A stretch of 64,000 nucleotides of DNA. It comes from Tetrahymena elliotti 4EA. Its lineage: Eukaryota > Ciliophora > Oligohymenophorea > Hymenostomatida > Tetrahymenidae. The notes below the pieces were generated by a model. The model ran no database searches. It saw only the letters and a list, made by a program, of their open reading frames with translations, and was not told the DNA's origin. Below, piece after piece: positions 46,693-60,170 of the stretch (position 1 is its first letter; each line of letters begins with the position of its first letter). A program made the position numbers and the translations under genes. The DNA lies in the NCBI GenBank assembly GCA_000231825.2, contig JH720323.1, forward strand, positions 523,825-587,824, written 5' to 3'.

Positions 46693-48122
46693 TTCTTAAT
46701 GAATTTTTAACCTCGTTGACAAATAATATTTATTTCTAAAATTTTAACATAAATTAAATATTTATTTGCAAATAGTAAATAAATCATTTTATTTTTCAAT
46801 TATATTATTTTGTTGTTTATATTGTATATTGAGAGTATTTATTTATTTTTTAATTAGCAATTATATTTACCATCTAAAGATCTACCTCAAAATTGTTTTA
46901 AAAATATTTAAAGTGACCATTTAGTTACATTTAAAAGGATAAGAATATAGAAAAATAGAAAAACAGATCACTCATAAGCATAATTAATTTATCTATTAGA
47001 TTTAGTGTAGACAATTAAAGATTCTATTATATTTTATCAATCAAATTAATTGCGAGCGTCTAAAACAAATTATCTAATTATGCATACATGGAGTAACTTC
47101 TATAAATAGATAGAAAATCTAATTTTCTAAATTGCTTATCATCTATATCACACTAAATTTATGCCATCAATCTAATTAAACTCTTTAATCATTTTGAATC
47201 TATTTTTACCCATTCTCATCTGATGCTCAATCTAATTATATTTAGTCATAAAAATAGTTCCCTTAATGTACAAAACCTCAACAAAACAAGTTTGTGTAAA
47301 TCAAATTCAAATTACAGATTAAAAATTTTTTCTTGGAATTAAGGCATTAGTTTAGAACTATTTTTGTAAATATAGTTTAAGATTTGTTTTTGTTGGCTAT
47401 TTTTAAGTTTTTATTATAAAAAGATGTTTTTTAATGATCGAAAATAAATAATAAAAACGAAGGAGAAGTAAAATGTATGGATTATAGAATTCAATTTGTG
47501 CTAATAAAAGATAGAAATAAAGAAATAGTAAGAACTTCTTCTTTAGAGTATGCGAATTTAAGTGTTTCTCTGTAAAATCTCAAAACTGAGAGCTAGAGCT
47601 GAGAGTAACGCTTTGACTTTGACATGAATAAAATATGAACTTGCTTGCTTGTTGCTATAGTGAAAGTAAGAAATAGAATATTGACAGAAATAAACTATGT
47701 TGAATTAATTAATTTATTTATGAATCTTGAAATTTGTTACAAAGAAAAATTAACTTGTTATAGTTTTTAATAAAATTTTTTGCAAAAATAAATAAAAGGA
47801 GAGTGAGAAGTTTCTAAATTATTTTAGAAAATTATGGTTATCTTATAACGGAATTAAATTGTGAAGATTCTAGAAGATTTCTATTTTTAATTTAAATTTA
47901 CTTTTTTATTCTAAAATATTTTCAATTTCATATAGAAAAGCATTTGTTTCTCTCTTTTGACTAATAATTTAATTAAATTCTAATAATTTAAAAGCCAAAA
48001 TCCTTTATATACTTAAATAAAAGCCCAAAAGCTATAAAAAAAATTAAAAAGAAAAATCAAAAAGAATTTTACTTTCAAATTTTTTATAAAAAATACAAAA
48101 AAGTCTAAATTTTTAAATAAAA
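46693..48122. other. Intergenic, no gene supported
   Basis: About 1.4 kb. A 39-codon TGA-free frame from ATG 47473 is too short to call. A GC-richer patch with AGAGCTAGAGCTGAGAGT near 47590 is not explained. Otherwise AT-rich. Confidence 0.45.
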
Positions 48123-50050
48123 ATGGATCTTGAAGAAGATAAAGTCAAGGCTGAAGAATACAAAAGCAAGGGTAACGAGCAATTCAAAAATAAATAATAT
48201 GCTCAAGCAGTTGAAAGCTACTCCTCTGCCATTAGTAAAAATACTTTTTCATCAAAATTCATAATTTCACAGCATCTTTTCAAGTTTTTTATTTGAGAAT
48301 CATTGTAAAATTTGATTTTTGAAACAAAATACTTTTTTTGTGAATTATAAGGTTAGCATTAAAAATTTTAAATTATTTGTTAATTATAAATAGTGTATGC
48401 AAAGAATGAACCTAGTTATTATGGTAATAGAGCAGCTTGCTATTTAGCTATGGAAAAATACCAACTTTGTATTAGTGATTGTAATAAAGCTTTAGATTTA
48501 GACTCAAACTTTGCTAAGGCTTACAGAAGAAAGGCCCTTTGCCAAATTTAATTGCTCTAATTCGATGATGCTTTAATTAACATCAGAAAAGGAATCTAAG
48601 CTGATCAAAAAGATGAAAACTTAAAGCAAGATCTTTTAGACTGTGAAAGAGTAACTAATTTACTTATTTATTTCTTTTTTTGAAATATTAAAAATTACAT
48701 TCTGCTTATCTCCTTCCTAGAGCAATAAACTAACTAAATTTTATATATTAACAGTTAAAAAAGTAATATGAGAGATTTTTGAAGTACATGGAAGAAAATT
48801 CTTTAAATGATGCTATGTCTGAATTAAACTAAATCACATAAAAAATTCCCAAAAACATATAACTCCTTCTCAAGAAAGTTACTTGTCTTGCTATGAAAGG
48901 TTCCACAGAATAAGCTAATCAAATCTTAGTAGCCATTTAAAATCACGAAGAAGTTAAAAATGATTTATATTATCTTAAAGGTATCTGTGAATTATACAAC
49001 GGAAATACGTAAAAAATTATTTTTATTCTATCAATATATATTGACAAAAATATTTTTAAAGTGATAAGGCCAAGGTTCTTTTCAGATCTGGTATGTAATT
49101 TGATCCTGATAATAAAAAATGTAGAGAAGCCCTCAAAAAAGCCTAAAAGGTTGAAGAATTAAAAGAAAAGGGCAACGAAGCTATCAAAGCAAGTAATTAT
49201 GATGAATCTATAAAAATTTATGATGAAGCACTCTTAGTTGATCCTAATAACAGAAAATTAAATGCTGTTATCCTTTCAAACAGAGCTTTAGCTTATGTTA
49301 AAAAGAAAGAATATAAGAAAGCTCTTGAAGATGTTAATAAATCTATTGATTTCAATGAACAATACTTTAGAGCATATCTTAGAAGAGCAGATATTAAGAT
49401 GAAGATGGGAGACTTTGATGCAGCTATTTTCGATTACCAAAAGGTTAAGGAATTAGATCCTTCTTAAAGTGTAGATCAACTCATCAAGGAAGCTAAGATC
49501 TAGGCTAAACAAGCTAAAAAGAAAGATTACTATAAAATTTTAGGTGTTGAAAGAGATGCTGGTGAAAAGGAAATTACTAAGGCTTACAGAAAGCTTGCCC
49601 TTAAATGGCATCCTGATAAAAACATTGATAACAAAGTAAATTTATTAAAAAAATAAACATTTTCTAAATTTAATTTATTATAATTAAAAGGAAGAAGCTG
49701 ATAAAATTTTCAGAGATATCAATGAAGCCTATTAAGTTCTCAGTGACCCAGAAAAGAAGAGAATGTTTGACTAAGGTGTAGATCCTAATGACCATGAATC
49801 TGGTGGTATGCATGCAGGTACTTTATTTTATTTAATAATTTTAAATATATTGTTAAGATAATATTGATATATTAACTCCTAATTTTGTTCATAAATAGAT
49901 TTCAATCCTAATGATATTTTCAAAATGTTCTTTGGCGGCGGCGGTGGTGGCGGCGGCTTTGATTTTGGAGGTGCTGGTGGTTTCCCCGGTGGTGGTTTTA
50001 GTCAAGGTGGTAGAGGCGGTTCTTAAGGTTTTACCTTCAGATTCGGCTGA
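48123..50050 (+). CDS. DNAJC7: TPR/J-domain co-chaperone, DNAJC7 (TPR2) type
   Basis: Six exons: 48123-48234, 48394-48650, 48755-49008, 49062-49635, 49691-49817, 49899-50050; 491 residues. Two TPR blocks are seen, [20 protein letters not shown] and [20 protein letters not shown] with their following helices ([24 protein letters not shown]), which in DNAJC7 bind Hsp70 and Hsp90 tails. The J domain ([18 protein letters not shown] with the HPD motif, [14 protein letters not shown]) stimulates Hsp70 ATPase. The order TPR-TPR-J is that of DNAJC7. The C-terminus is an unusually Gly/Phe-rich tail ([17 protein letters not shown]) encoded by the most GC-rich codons in the window. Cytosolic: no signal peptide. 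Confidence 0.95.
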
Positions 50051-51184
50051 AAAAATATTTAAAATTCAAACAAATTTATATTTATAATAAAAAAACTAAA
50101 CCAAAAAAAACCTTTTAAAATAAATTATTAACATTATTATTTATATAAATAAATCACATTTTAAAGGTATTAATAAAGTGTATATTTTGTAACTAAACTA
50201 TCGGTTCTATTTATCAATCAACCAAACATTAGCATAATTAATTATTTATTTTATTAAATTTTAAACTAATATAAATACTCTCCGTTACACCTTTTTATTG
50301 AAAAATTTTGAGAAATAAATTTAGTATATCCCTTCTATGAATATAGGATAAGAAATCCAGAAAATTGTCATCTTTATTAGCAAACATCATTTAAAACTCG
50401 AGTATCTAACTTATTAAAAACTTTTTTTTGGATGATAAGAACTGAATTAAAAAGTAGATTAATCATTTTAAAATGTAAAAGGATTGCTATATAAAATATC
50501 ATAAATAATATTGAAATTTATTAATTTATTTCAAACAAGATATGATTATTTAATAAAATTGTTGAAAATATTAGAATATCTATTTTTTATTTTGAGAAAT
50601 AAATCTAAAATAAACTTTTTGTATTATTAAAATCCAACAATTATTTTTAGCATGTTCTTGGAATAGTTAATTTAAGAATTCTACTCATAATTAATTAAAA
50701 AGACAAGAGTAGTCCAATATAAATTAAACATATTTCAAAGAATTTATTGCTTAAATAACTAAATTTTATCAAAAATTACATACAAAATAATTTAAGTAAA
50801 TCTTGAATAAACAAATAAACTTTAAATTTCAAGCATTCCTAATCATATTTTAAAAAAGATTTCTACTTATTTGACATCTTTATACTTTTTTTATTTAATT
50901 TTTCTTAATTTTATCAAATAAAAAAGAAAACTCAATAAAATATTTAAAAACCCTAAATTTGAAAATTATGTTGTTCGTAAAAAAGTAGTTATTTCTTGTT
51001 TTTCTAATAAATGATAAATTTAAGTGAGCTTATTTAATTAAAATTCAATTAAATCTTTGAAAATATTTTATTTTATTGCAAAAAATCAAAAAGTATTGAA
51101 AGTAATTAAGTTTTTTTTATTTTTTTATCTAAAATGATCTGCAATTAATGAATATAACATACATACATTAACAATAACTAATTT
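50051..51184. other. Convergent intergenic region
   Basis: About 1.1 kb of AT-rich DNA between the J-domain gene and FKBP; no gene, repeat or RNA seen. Confidence 0.5.
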
Positions 51185-51514
51185 TCATTTAAAGTCAATT
51201 AATTCAACATCAAACTTAAGGGTAGCTCTAGGAGGGATAGCTCCAGGAATTCCTCTCTCACCATAAGCATAGGTATAGGGGCATGTCAACATAGCTCTTT
51301 ATCCTTTAGATAATTTTAAAATACCTTCATCCCAACATTTAATAACTTGCTAAACTCCTACAGTAAATTCAAAGGGTTTGCCTCTATCCCTACTTGAGTC
51401 AAACTTAGATCCATCTAAGAAAGTACCGGTGTAATGTACTCTAACGTGATCACCTCTTTTGGGGAAGTTCTTATTATCACCTTCTTTTAAAGTTTCAATC
51501 TTAAATTCAGACAT
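51185..51514 (-). CDS. FKBP12: FKBP12-type peptidyl-prolyl isomerase
   Basis: Intronless, 109 residues, start [13 protein letters not shown], stop TGA 51185-51187. It catalyses cis-trans isomerisation of prolyl bonds and binds FK506/rapamycin. Pocket residues are present: Tyr in VHYTG, Phe and Asp in KFDSS, the Trp in CWDEG, Tyr in [10 protein letters not shown], and the closing KFDVELIDF strand. Length equals canonical FKBP12 and there is no targeting sequence, so it should be cytosolic. The Gly usually before the pocket Trp (GW) is Cys here. A TAA codon encodes the conserved Gln of KGQRA and TAG a Gln in VQQVI, good evidence for the Gln-reassigned code. Confidence 0.97.
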
Positions 51515-52993
51515 TTTGAAAATTTTAGATGCTTTTATGCTTATCTTAAAATATTAGAAGTTTCTTTAGATTTTCTTAAGAAATCTTTACAAGATTTAGA
51601 GGTTTTTTTTAATCAGAATTTAATTGCTGTTTCTGATTTACTTGTTATAATTTAACAAAAATATATCCTTTCATATATTAATATGCCAGCTATCTATTTA
51701 ATAATAAATAAATAATAGTTTTTAAGAATCAGTCATTAAATATGGATGAACATAAATATTATATTTTGAAAATTAGAATGCATTTTAATTAATATTTTTT
51801 TTATCATAAGTATTTGTTCAATATTTAATAAGGAAATTTAATATTCTAACTTGTGAATTTTTAATATACTTAAATTAAATTTTATTTCTAAGTTAGTATC
51901 TATTTTAAAGTAAAGAAAAATTTCTTTATGAAAAATTTATGTTATTATTTAAAGAAAATTAGAATTTATTAAAATTAATATTCTTTTTAATCATAAGTAT
52001 TTCATTCAATATTTAAAATGAAATTTAATATTCTAACTAGCGAATCTTGAATAAATTTAAATCATCACCTTATAGCTCTAAATCAATCAATCATTCATTT
52101 AACCAAAACTAGGTAAACAAAGATAAATTAGAGGGAAAGTTTTATGTTTTAAACTAATAAAAAAATATTATTTTAAGAATTAACTATTACGATTAATTAA
52201 AATGAATATTTTGTTTAGAAAATGAGAATTTTCTTTAATTATTACTTTTTTTGCATAGTAAATATTTGATCCAAATTTTAATTATTGAAATTAAATATAA
52301 TAAGTTTGGGTGAATCCTAAATAAATCTAAAGCCTACCTTTATTTCTGATTTAATTAATTCAAAATGATACAATTAGATTATGATTAAATTTAAAGCATC
52401 TATTTTAAGTTTTAGTTTTTTGAGTTAATATTTAGCTCTAATAATTTTATTATGTAATAGAAAAGTAATTACTGATTGTCTGATCATTTATCAGGTCTTT
52501 TATTTTTTGATAGATGACTTGTGTGGGAGGGAAGATAATTAGTTTTGTAAACTAAAAAATTTTTAACAAACTCAAGTAAAGTTTTATAAAAGCTTTTTTT
52601 AAGTAATTTATTTGGTGAGAATTGTAAATGAGAAAGCTTTCCTAAAAATAATCACTAATAACTACTTAAAGCTAATTATTTGAATGCTAGTCTCTTTAAT
52701 TTGAACATTTATTTTGTATTTACCAAAAAGAGTAAATACTTAAAGAAAAAAACTTGACTGGAGTCTTTCACTCAATTAAAGTTGAGAATTTATAAAAAAT
52801 CACAAACAAAAAAACAAAAGAGGTTTAATATCAATCAAATGTTTGTAATTAATTTGTGATTAAAAAAGTTATTAATATAATATAAAAATTAAGTAATAAG
52901 AAAAAAATTAGGGCATTATTGTTTGCAGTAATTAAATTTTTATACTACCATATAAAACAATTGCAGATATAGGATATTAGTAATTATTGAAAA
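51515..52993. repeat. Intergenic with a degenerate threefold repeat of about 185 bp
   Basis: No gene. Segments 51768-51870 and 51954-52055 align well: AAAATTAGAAT, ATTAATATT, ATCATAAGTATTT, TTCAATATTTA and GAAATTTAATATTCTAACT occur in the same order, about 186 bp apart. A weaker third copy lies near 52220-52337 (ends GAATCCTAAATAAATCTAAA). The unit and copy number suggest an old tandem duplication. Confidence 0.6.
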
Positions 52994-55423
<2,430 letters not shown>

Positions 55424-55577
55424 TTAATTGATTGATTGTTGACTGGTTGAACGTTTGTTTAAAAAAGTGATATTAATAAAAATAAGTGTAGATATAATTA
55501 TATTATATTAATATATAAATTATTCGTATTAAATTATCAAACTCTCTATTTTATTTATAATTTATTTTCTATCTCTA

Positions 55578-55757
55578 TCAAAGTGTATGCATTTTTGGTC
55601 TTAATTTTCCCTTTTCATAAGCATCATGCTCTAATTTCAAAATCTTTGCTTTATTTTATTTAATTCCTATTTCTCCTTTTAGTTTTAATAAAATTTCATC
55701 ACATAATGATATTATCCTTCTTTAATTTGTAGCCTAAAAGTTTAAAAGGTGTTTCAT
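55578..55757 (-). CDS. Possible small protein or 3' exon, about 52-59 codons
   Basis: Minus-strand TGA-free frame ending at TGA 55578-55580. The composition is balanced and protein-like (DEILLKLKGEIG, KLEHDAYEKGKLRP). Two models exist. One is a 59-residue ORF from ATG 55755-55757. The other is a terminal exon 55578-55733 preceded by TTTTAG and joined in phase 0 to an upstream exon that ends ...SILIYR before a GTAATT donor near 55820. The second keeps a sensible reading frame. No family is recognised. Confidence 0.45.
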
Positions 55758-56509
55758 ACAAGTTTTAATATTTACAACTTTAATTAAAATTTGGCTATTT
55801 TTAATTACTCTATATATGAGAATAGAAGGAAGAGCAGATTGTTTTCTATTTAACTAAATTTTAATTTAAAATAAGTCATCTGTAAATTGATTTTAAAATT
55901 AAAAATAGAGCCAAAATCCATGCCTAATTAAAAGATATCATATTTTTTGATTACATTTACAAGATTCAAAAGAATTTAGTTTTATAAATCCCTAATCTGA
56001 TATAAACAGATAGTACATTACTAAGATTATAACAAAAACTAAATTCAAGAACTCTAAAAATCTATTTTTTATTTAAAAATAAGAGAAATCTTTAAAAGAA
56101 TTAATGGATTGATTGGATTTTTTTTGCTGGTAAAGAAATAAAGTATCAATAGTTAATATATTCATTTGCAGAACAAAATAGATATTATATATTAGTTTGA
56201 AAGGGAGTGGAAGGTTTAATTTAAGGTTTCAACTTTTTTAATATTAGAATATGTAACAAATATAAGTAAAAACAAAGTATGTAAATATAAAAATATATAA
56301 ACAATAGACTGCAGAATCATTTAAGGATAGATAACTAACTAAAACATTTTCTAAGAGGCCTAATAAATTATATATCCTATACTTCTAATAATAGCTTGAT
56401 TAAAAATGAGAAACCTTTAACTAACAATAATTTTTAACTCGTTCAAAATAATTCTCTTGTATATATATCTTATTTTCTAAAAGTTTATTTTATAAAATTG
56501 TATTTTTTT
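55758..56509. other. Intergenic or upstream exons of the small minus-strand gene
   Basis: Apart from the possible exon near 55820-55860 noted for the preceding entry, this AT-rich stretch shows no supported gene. It also contains the 3' UTR of RPB6. Confidence 0.4.
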
Positions 56510-57323
56510 TCAATCTAAAACTTCTAATTCATCGAGAGCCCAATCTTCATATTCTTTATTGGGAAGATATCTTCTAATAATAAAGGGGATCTTTTTCTAG
56601 ACAAACTCTTTTTCAGCGATTGCAATGGGATCGTAGTCCTCTATTATTTTTTAAATAATTTATTTAATTTAAATGTTAATGCAGTTATTATTAAAATCAA
56701 ATTCTTTTCTTTCAAATTTCTTCTTCAAAAATTTAGATTTTTTTTTCATATTTTTTCATTTTCTATTTTTTATTTTTGAGATATGATTTAAAATTCCTGC
56801 TGTATTTTTTAGTAATAGGTACTGTCAATGCTATTTCATCTCAAGGAAATGGAGAAAATTGATAGTTTTATTTGAAGTATTGCTAAGTATCCTAAATTAA
56901 CAGGCTTTTTCTATTTGATAATCTATTTCTATTAAAATATTAAAAAATAATTTTTTTATTACTATCATCTGTTTCTACATAGATAGGAGAATTTTAGGCA
57001 ATTTATAAGGCACGTGTACCAATAATTCTAGCTTTTTCATATTTTGTGAGGAATGGAGGAGTTACTTTTGTTTTACTTGCTTATTATTCTCTATCTTAAT
57101 CTTTTATGATAACCATTTCTTCGGGATATTCACCTTAATCTGCATTAGATTTACTTTCAGACTCTGTATCAGTGACATCAGAATCTTCAGCTGATTCTTC
57201 GTCATCATCAGGTCTTGAAGAAGCTTCATCAGACTCTTGATCTCCATCATCCATGTCATCTCCCATATTATCATCATCGAAGTTACCTGGATCAGAGTAA
57301 TCGTTATCACCGTAGTCGCTCAT
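56510..57323 (-). CDS. RPB6: RNA polymerase common subunit RPB6 (RPABC2)
   Basis: Two exons: 56963-57323 and 56510-56640 (322-bp intron), 163 residues. RPB6 is shared by RNA polymerases I, II and III and stabilises the clamp at the base of the enzyme. The N-terminus is long and acidic (MSDYGDNDYSDPGNFDDDN), as in other eukaryotes. The conserved core reads TPPFLTKYEKARIIGTRAL, and the C-terminal half KKIPFIIRRYLPN followed by YEDWALDEL is close to invariant in the family. The intron falls between these two parts, where other proteins have a short variable loop. TAA encodes the conserved Gln of RALQIA. Confidence 0.97.
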
Positions 57324-57935
57324 ATTTATATTTTTATTTAGTTTATCTTAAATATTTTTTGCTTTCTTAAAAAATGAATTATTCTTATTGTTTAAAGTTT
57401 TTAGTAAATAATTATTTAGCTTATTAATTTATATTGATGAATAATTTTAAGCAAATAAATTAAAAATATAAATTTTGTTTTGATATTTTTTTTCTTAACT
57501 AAATGCATAGTTGCCTTTCACAAAGATAAACAAATTCAACATAATTGTTTTACTAAGCAGCACCTTAACTAAAGAAAATTATAGGCCAATTAACATATAA
57601 AGACACATTAAATATATGTGAAGCTAATATGTTCATTACTCAAGCTAAAAAATAGCTAGATTAATTTATATAATAAATTGTTTCTACTTAAATTAACTAA
57701 AAAAAAACAAAAGATCTTAAATTATATATATTATATATCAATAAAGATAAACTCAAATTCATTTTAAAATATTTTAAATAAATTAACTCTCTATACAATT
57801 ACCTATTGTTATGAAATTTAATAATTTTAGCTTTTTTATTATTTTTATTAAAAACAAAAATTTTACCTTTTTAAACACTTTTAAATAATTTTTTAAGAAA
57901 TAAATTGCAAAATAGAAAGTTAAAAACATGTAAAA
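57324..57935. other. Intergenic, nothing seen
   Basis: About 610 bp upstream of RPB6 and downstream of the TPR gene. AT-rich; promoter of RPB6 by position only. Confidence 0.5.
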
Positions 57936-59351
57936 TCAATCGATTAAAAGATCCCATATGCTATACTTTTGTTAGAAACATATGTTGTTCTTAATGTTTT
58001 TATTATATGATATTAAAATGGACAAAGTTTGAGATATTCTTAAATATTTTTCACTGAGAAGCTGATAAATCTCTAAATAGATATATCTTTTGCTTGATTT
58101 TGAGTGCTGCTAATTTATAGAAATTTCCAGTTTCATTTTATCATATATATTCCTTAGAATTATGTAATTACTAACATCACTTAATACAATTTTTTGCATA
58201 CAATTTTCTATCCTTGATACAGATACTTAAAACCCATGATCCATTACAAAGCTTAAGATTAAGCTTTTATTTTTTCTTTTAGTATTTTGCACTGATTTCT
58301 CAAACATTTCAAGAAAACCTTCATAATTATGAAGAGTAAGATATATTTTCATGATTTACTTATATGAGTTGCTATAGCTATTATCTTCCCGAATAGATTT
58401 CTCAAAACTTTAGATTGCATTATTTATTTAATTAAGCTATAAATAACTTAAACCTATATTGTAATACTCAATATTACACCTAAGGAATTCTTTGCTCTTA
58501 GTATTATCTTTAAGTTTTTTTTATATACCTATTTTAATTTATTCAATGGCTTCCTCATATTAACCCAATCCAAAAAGAGCATTTCCTTTATTTACATAAG
58601 CACAAAACTATTCTGGGTCAATATCTATTGACATTTAGCAATATTTCAATGATACATCATACTAATTCAATTCAAAATAGCTTTAAAAGTATAACTAGTA
58701 TATGTCATATACTTAATCATTTTGAGTAAATTTAACTTCAATTTGCTTAATAATTTCTAAAGCCTCATCTAATCTATTAAAAGATTAGAGAAAATATATA
58801 TAACTGTAATATAATTTGAATAGATTAGAGTTTAACTCAATAGATCTCTTATAGTGATACTCAGCATTTTCAAAGTCATTTATATCTTCATATGCTGTTG
58901 CTATATTAAAATGAGCTCTATAATAATCTTCTTTTATCTTCAAGACTTGCTTTAAATAATCAATTTATTCTTTTTTTTTTGATGGATCTTACTCACAAAT
59001 TATACAAGCCAGAGTATTTAATGCTTTATAGTTTTAGGGATTTACTTCTAAAGATTTTTTTATATAAAAATTTGATTTTTCATAATCAAATTGTTAAAAA
59101 AACCCAAGCCCTACGAAAAACATAATATTAGAGCTATTAGTAAAGTATTCTAACCCTAATGGATTAACAAATTTTTCTAAGAACGCTTTGTATTCAGATT
59201 TCAAGTCAAGCTGATAATATATTTCAGAAAGTCTAACTATTAACCCTATCTTATCTTTTAATTCTTCTACCTTCGCATTCTCTAACTAATTTTCTAAACT
59301 TATTTTCTCTTTTTAATAACAATCTACATCAGATGGCTCAGTTTTAAGCAT
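57936..59351 (-). CDS. Tetratricopeptide-repeat protein, function unknown
   Basis: One frame from ATG 59349-59351 to TGA 57936-57938, 471 residues, no intron. At least six TPR-like helix pairs are seen from about residue 75 to 340, with typical signatures such as YYRAHFNIATAYEDINDFEN followed by AEYHYKRSIELN, and FCAYVNKGNALFGLGQYEEA followed by IEQIK. TPR arrays bind peptides or partner proteins. The last 130 residues are basic and Ser/Ile-rich with no motif. There is no signal peptide or membrane span. The partner and pathway cannot be told from sequence. Confidence 0.85.
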
Positions 59352-60170
59352 TGTTAATTTGTTTATTAAATTCTTATTTTTGATGGTTTAATTAAATATT
59401 AAACAAAATTTTTAAAAATTTTTGTAAGCAAGCAAGATAATTGTTTATTTATATTATTATCAAAGACACTTATTTTTTGTGTAAATCTTAAAAAAACTAA
59501 ATTCTTTTTCTTATTATGGAATCCTATATTTCTGAAGGATTTTTGATAGTAAAACAGAATAATATTCTTTCTTATTGTAAAAACATTTAAAACAAATAAA
59601 TAAACAAAAAAGCTTATTAATTACAATTAAATTTAATCTTTGTTGCAATCAAATTTAGTATAAAAATATTCTAAAAAAGTAAAAAATTACAAAAAAGATC
59701 TTTTAAATAAACTAATTAAATAAGGAAGGAGAAGAAAAAAAGTAACTATTTTAAAAAATAAATAGGATATTAATTTCAAAATGTCTAACCTCTACCTCTA
59801 ACAATTCTTAGTATTAGTTTGATGATTTGAAATAAAGTAACTTGCTAATTATAAGTTGTTAAATAAAGTAAAAATTTTTAATTATTTATGTAGAAATATC
59901 TAAGATTATCAATTAAAAAGAAAACAAATATTTTTAAATTTCAATCAGAAAAAATTTTACTCAAATTTTATAATTTTTCTATAAAATAATAAGAACTATA
60001 CAAATTATGTTACTTGAGTCATTAAAGTTATTTTGAAATTTAACGATATAAAAATATGTCAATTTTACAGATTGATGAAAATTCTTAAAAGGTGATGATT
60101 TTTAAAATATTTAAAATAAAAATTAATAATAATATTTAACAAAAGAAAAAATATTTTCATTTATTCTATT
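59352..60170. other. Intergenic, nothing seen
   Basis: About 820 bp of AT-rich DNA between two minus-strand genes: 5' region of the TPR gene and 3' region of the Sfi1-like gene. No repeat or RNA recognised. Confidence 0.5.

Noticed and set aside
46985..47175. Possible inverted repeat around ATTTAGTGT
   Set aside because: Only a 9-base core matches between arms; the flanks do not align.
47473..47592. 39-codon frame starting MYGLQNSICANKRQ
   Set aside because: Short enough to be random; no ortholog motif or splice partner visible.
57104..57310. Minus-strand Met/Ile/Leu-rich frame
   Set aside because: Shifted reading of RPB6 exon 1; the acidic MSDYGDND frame is the real one.
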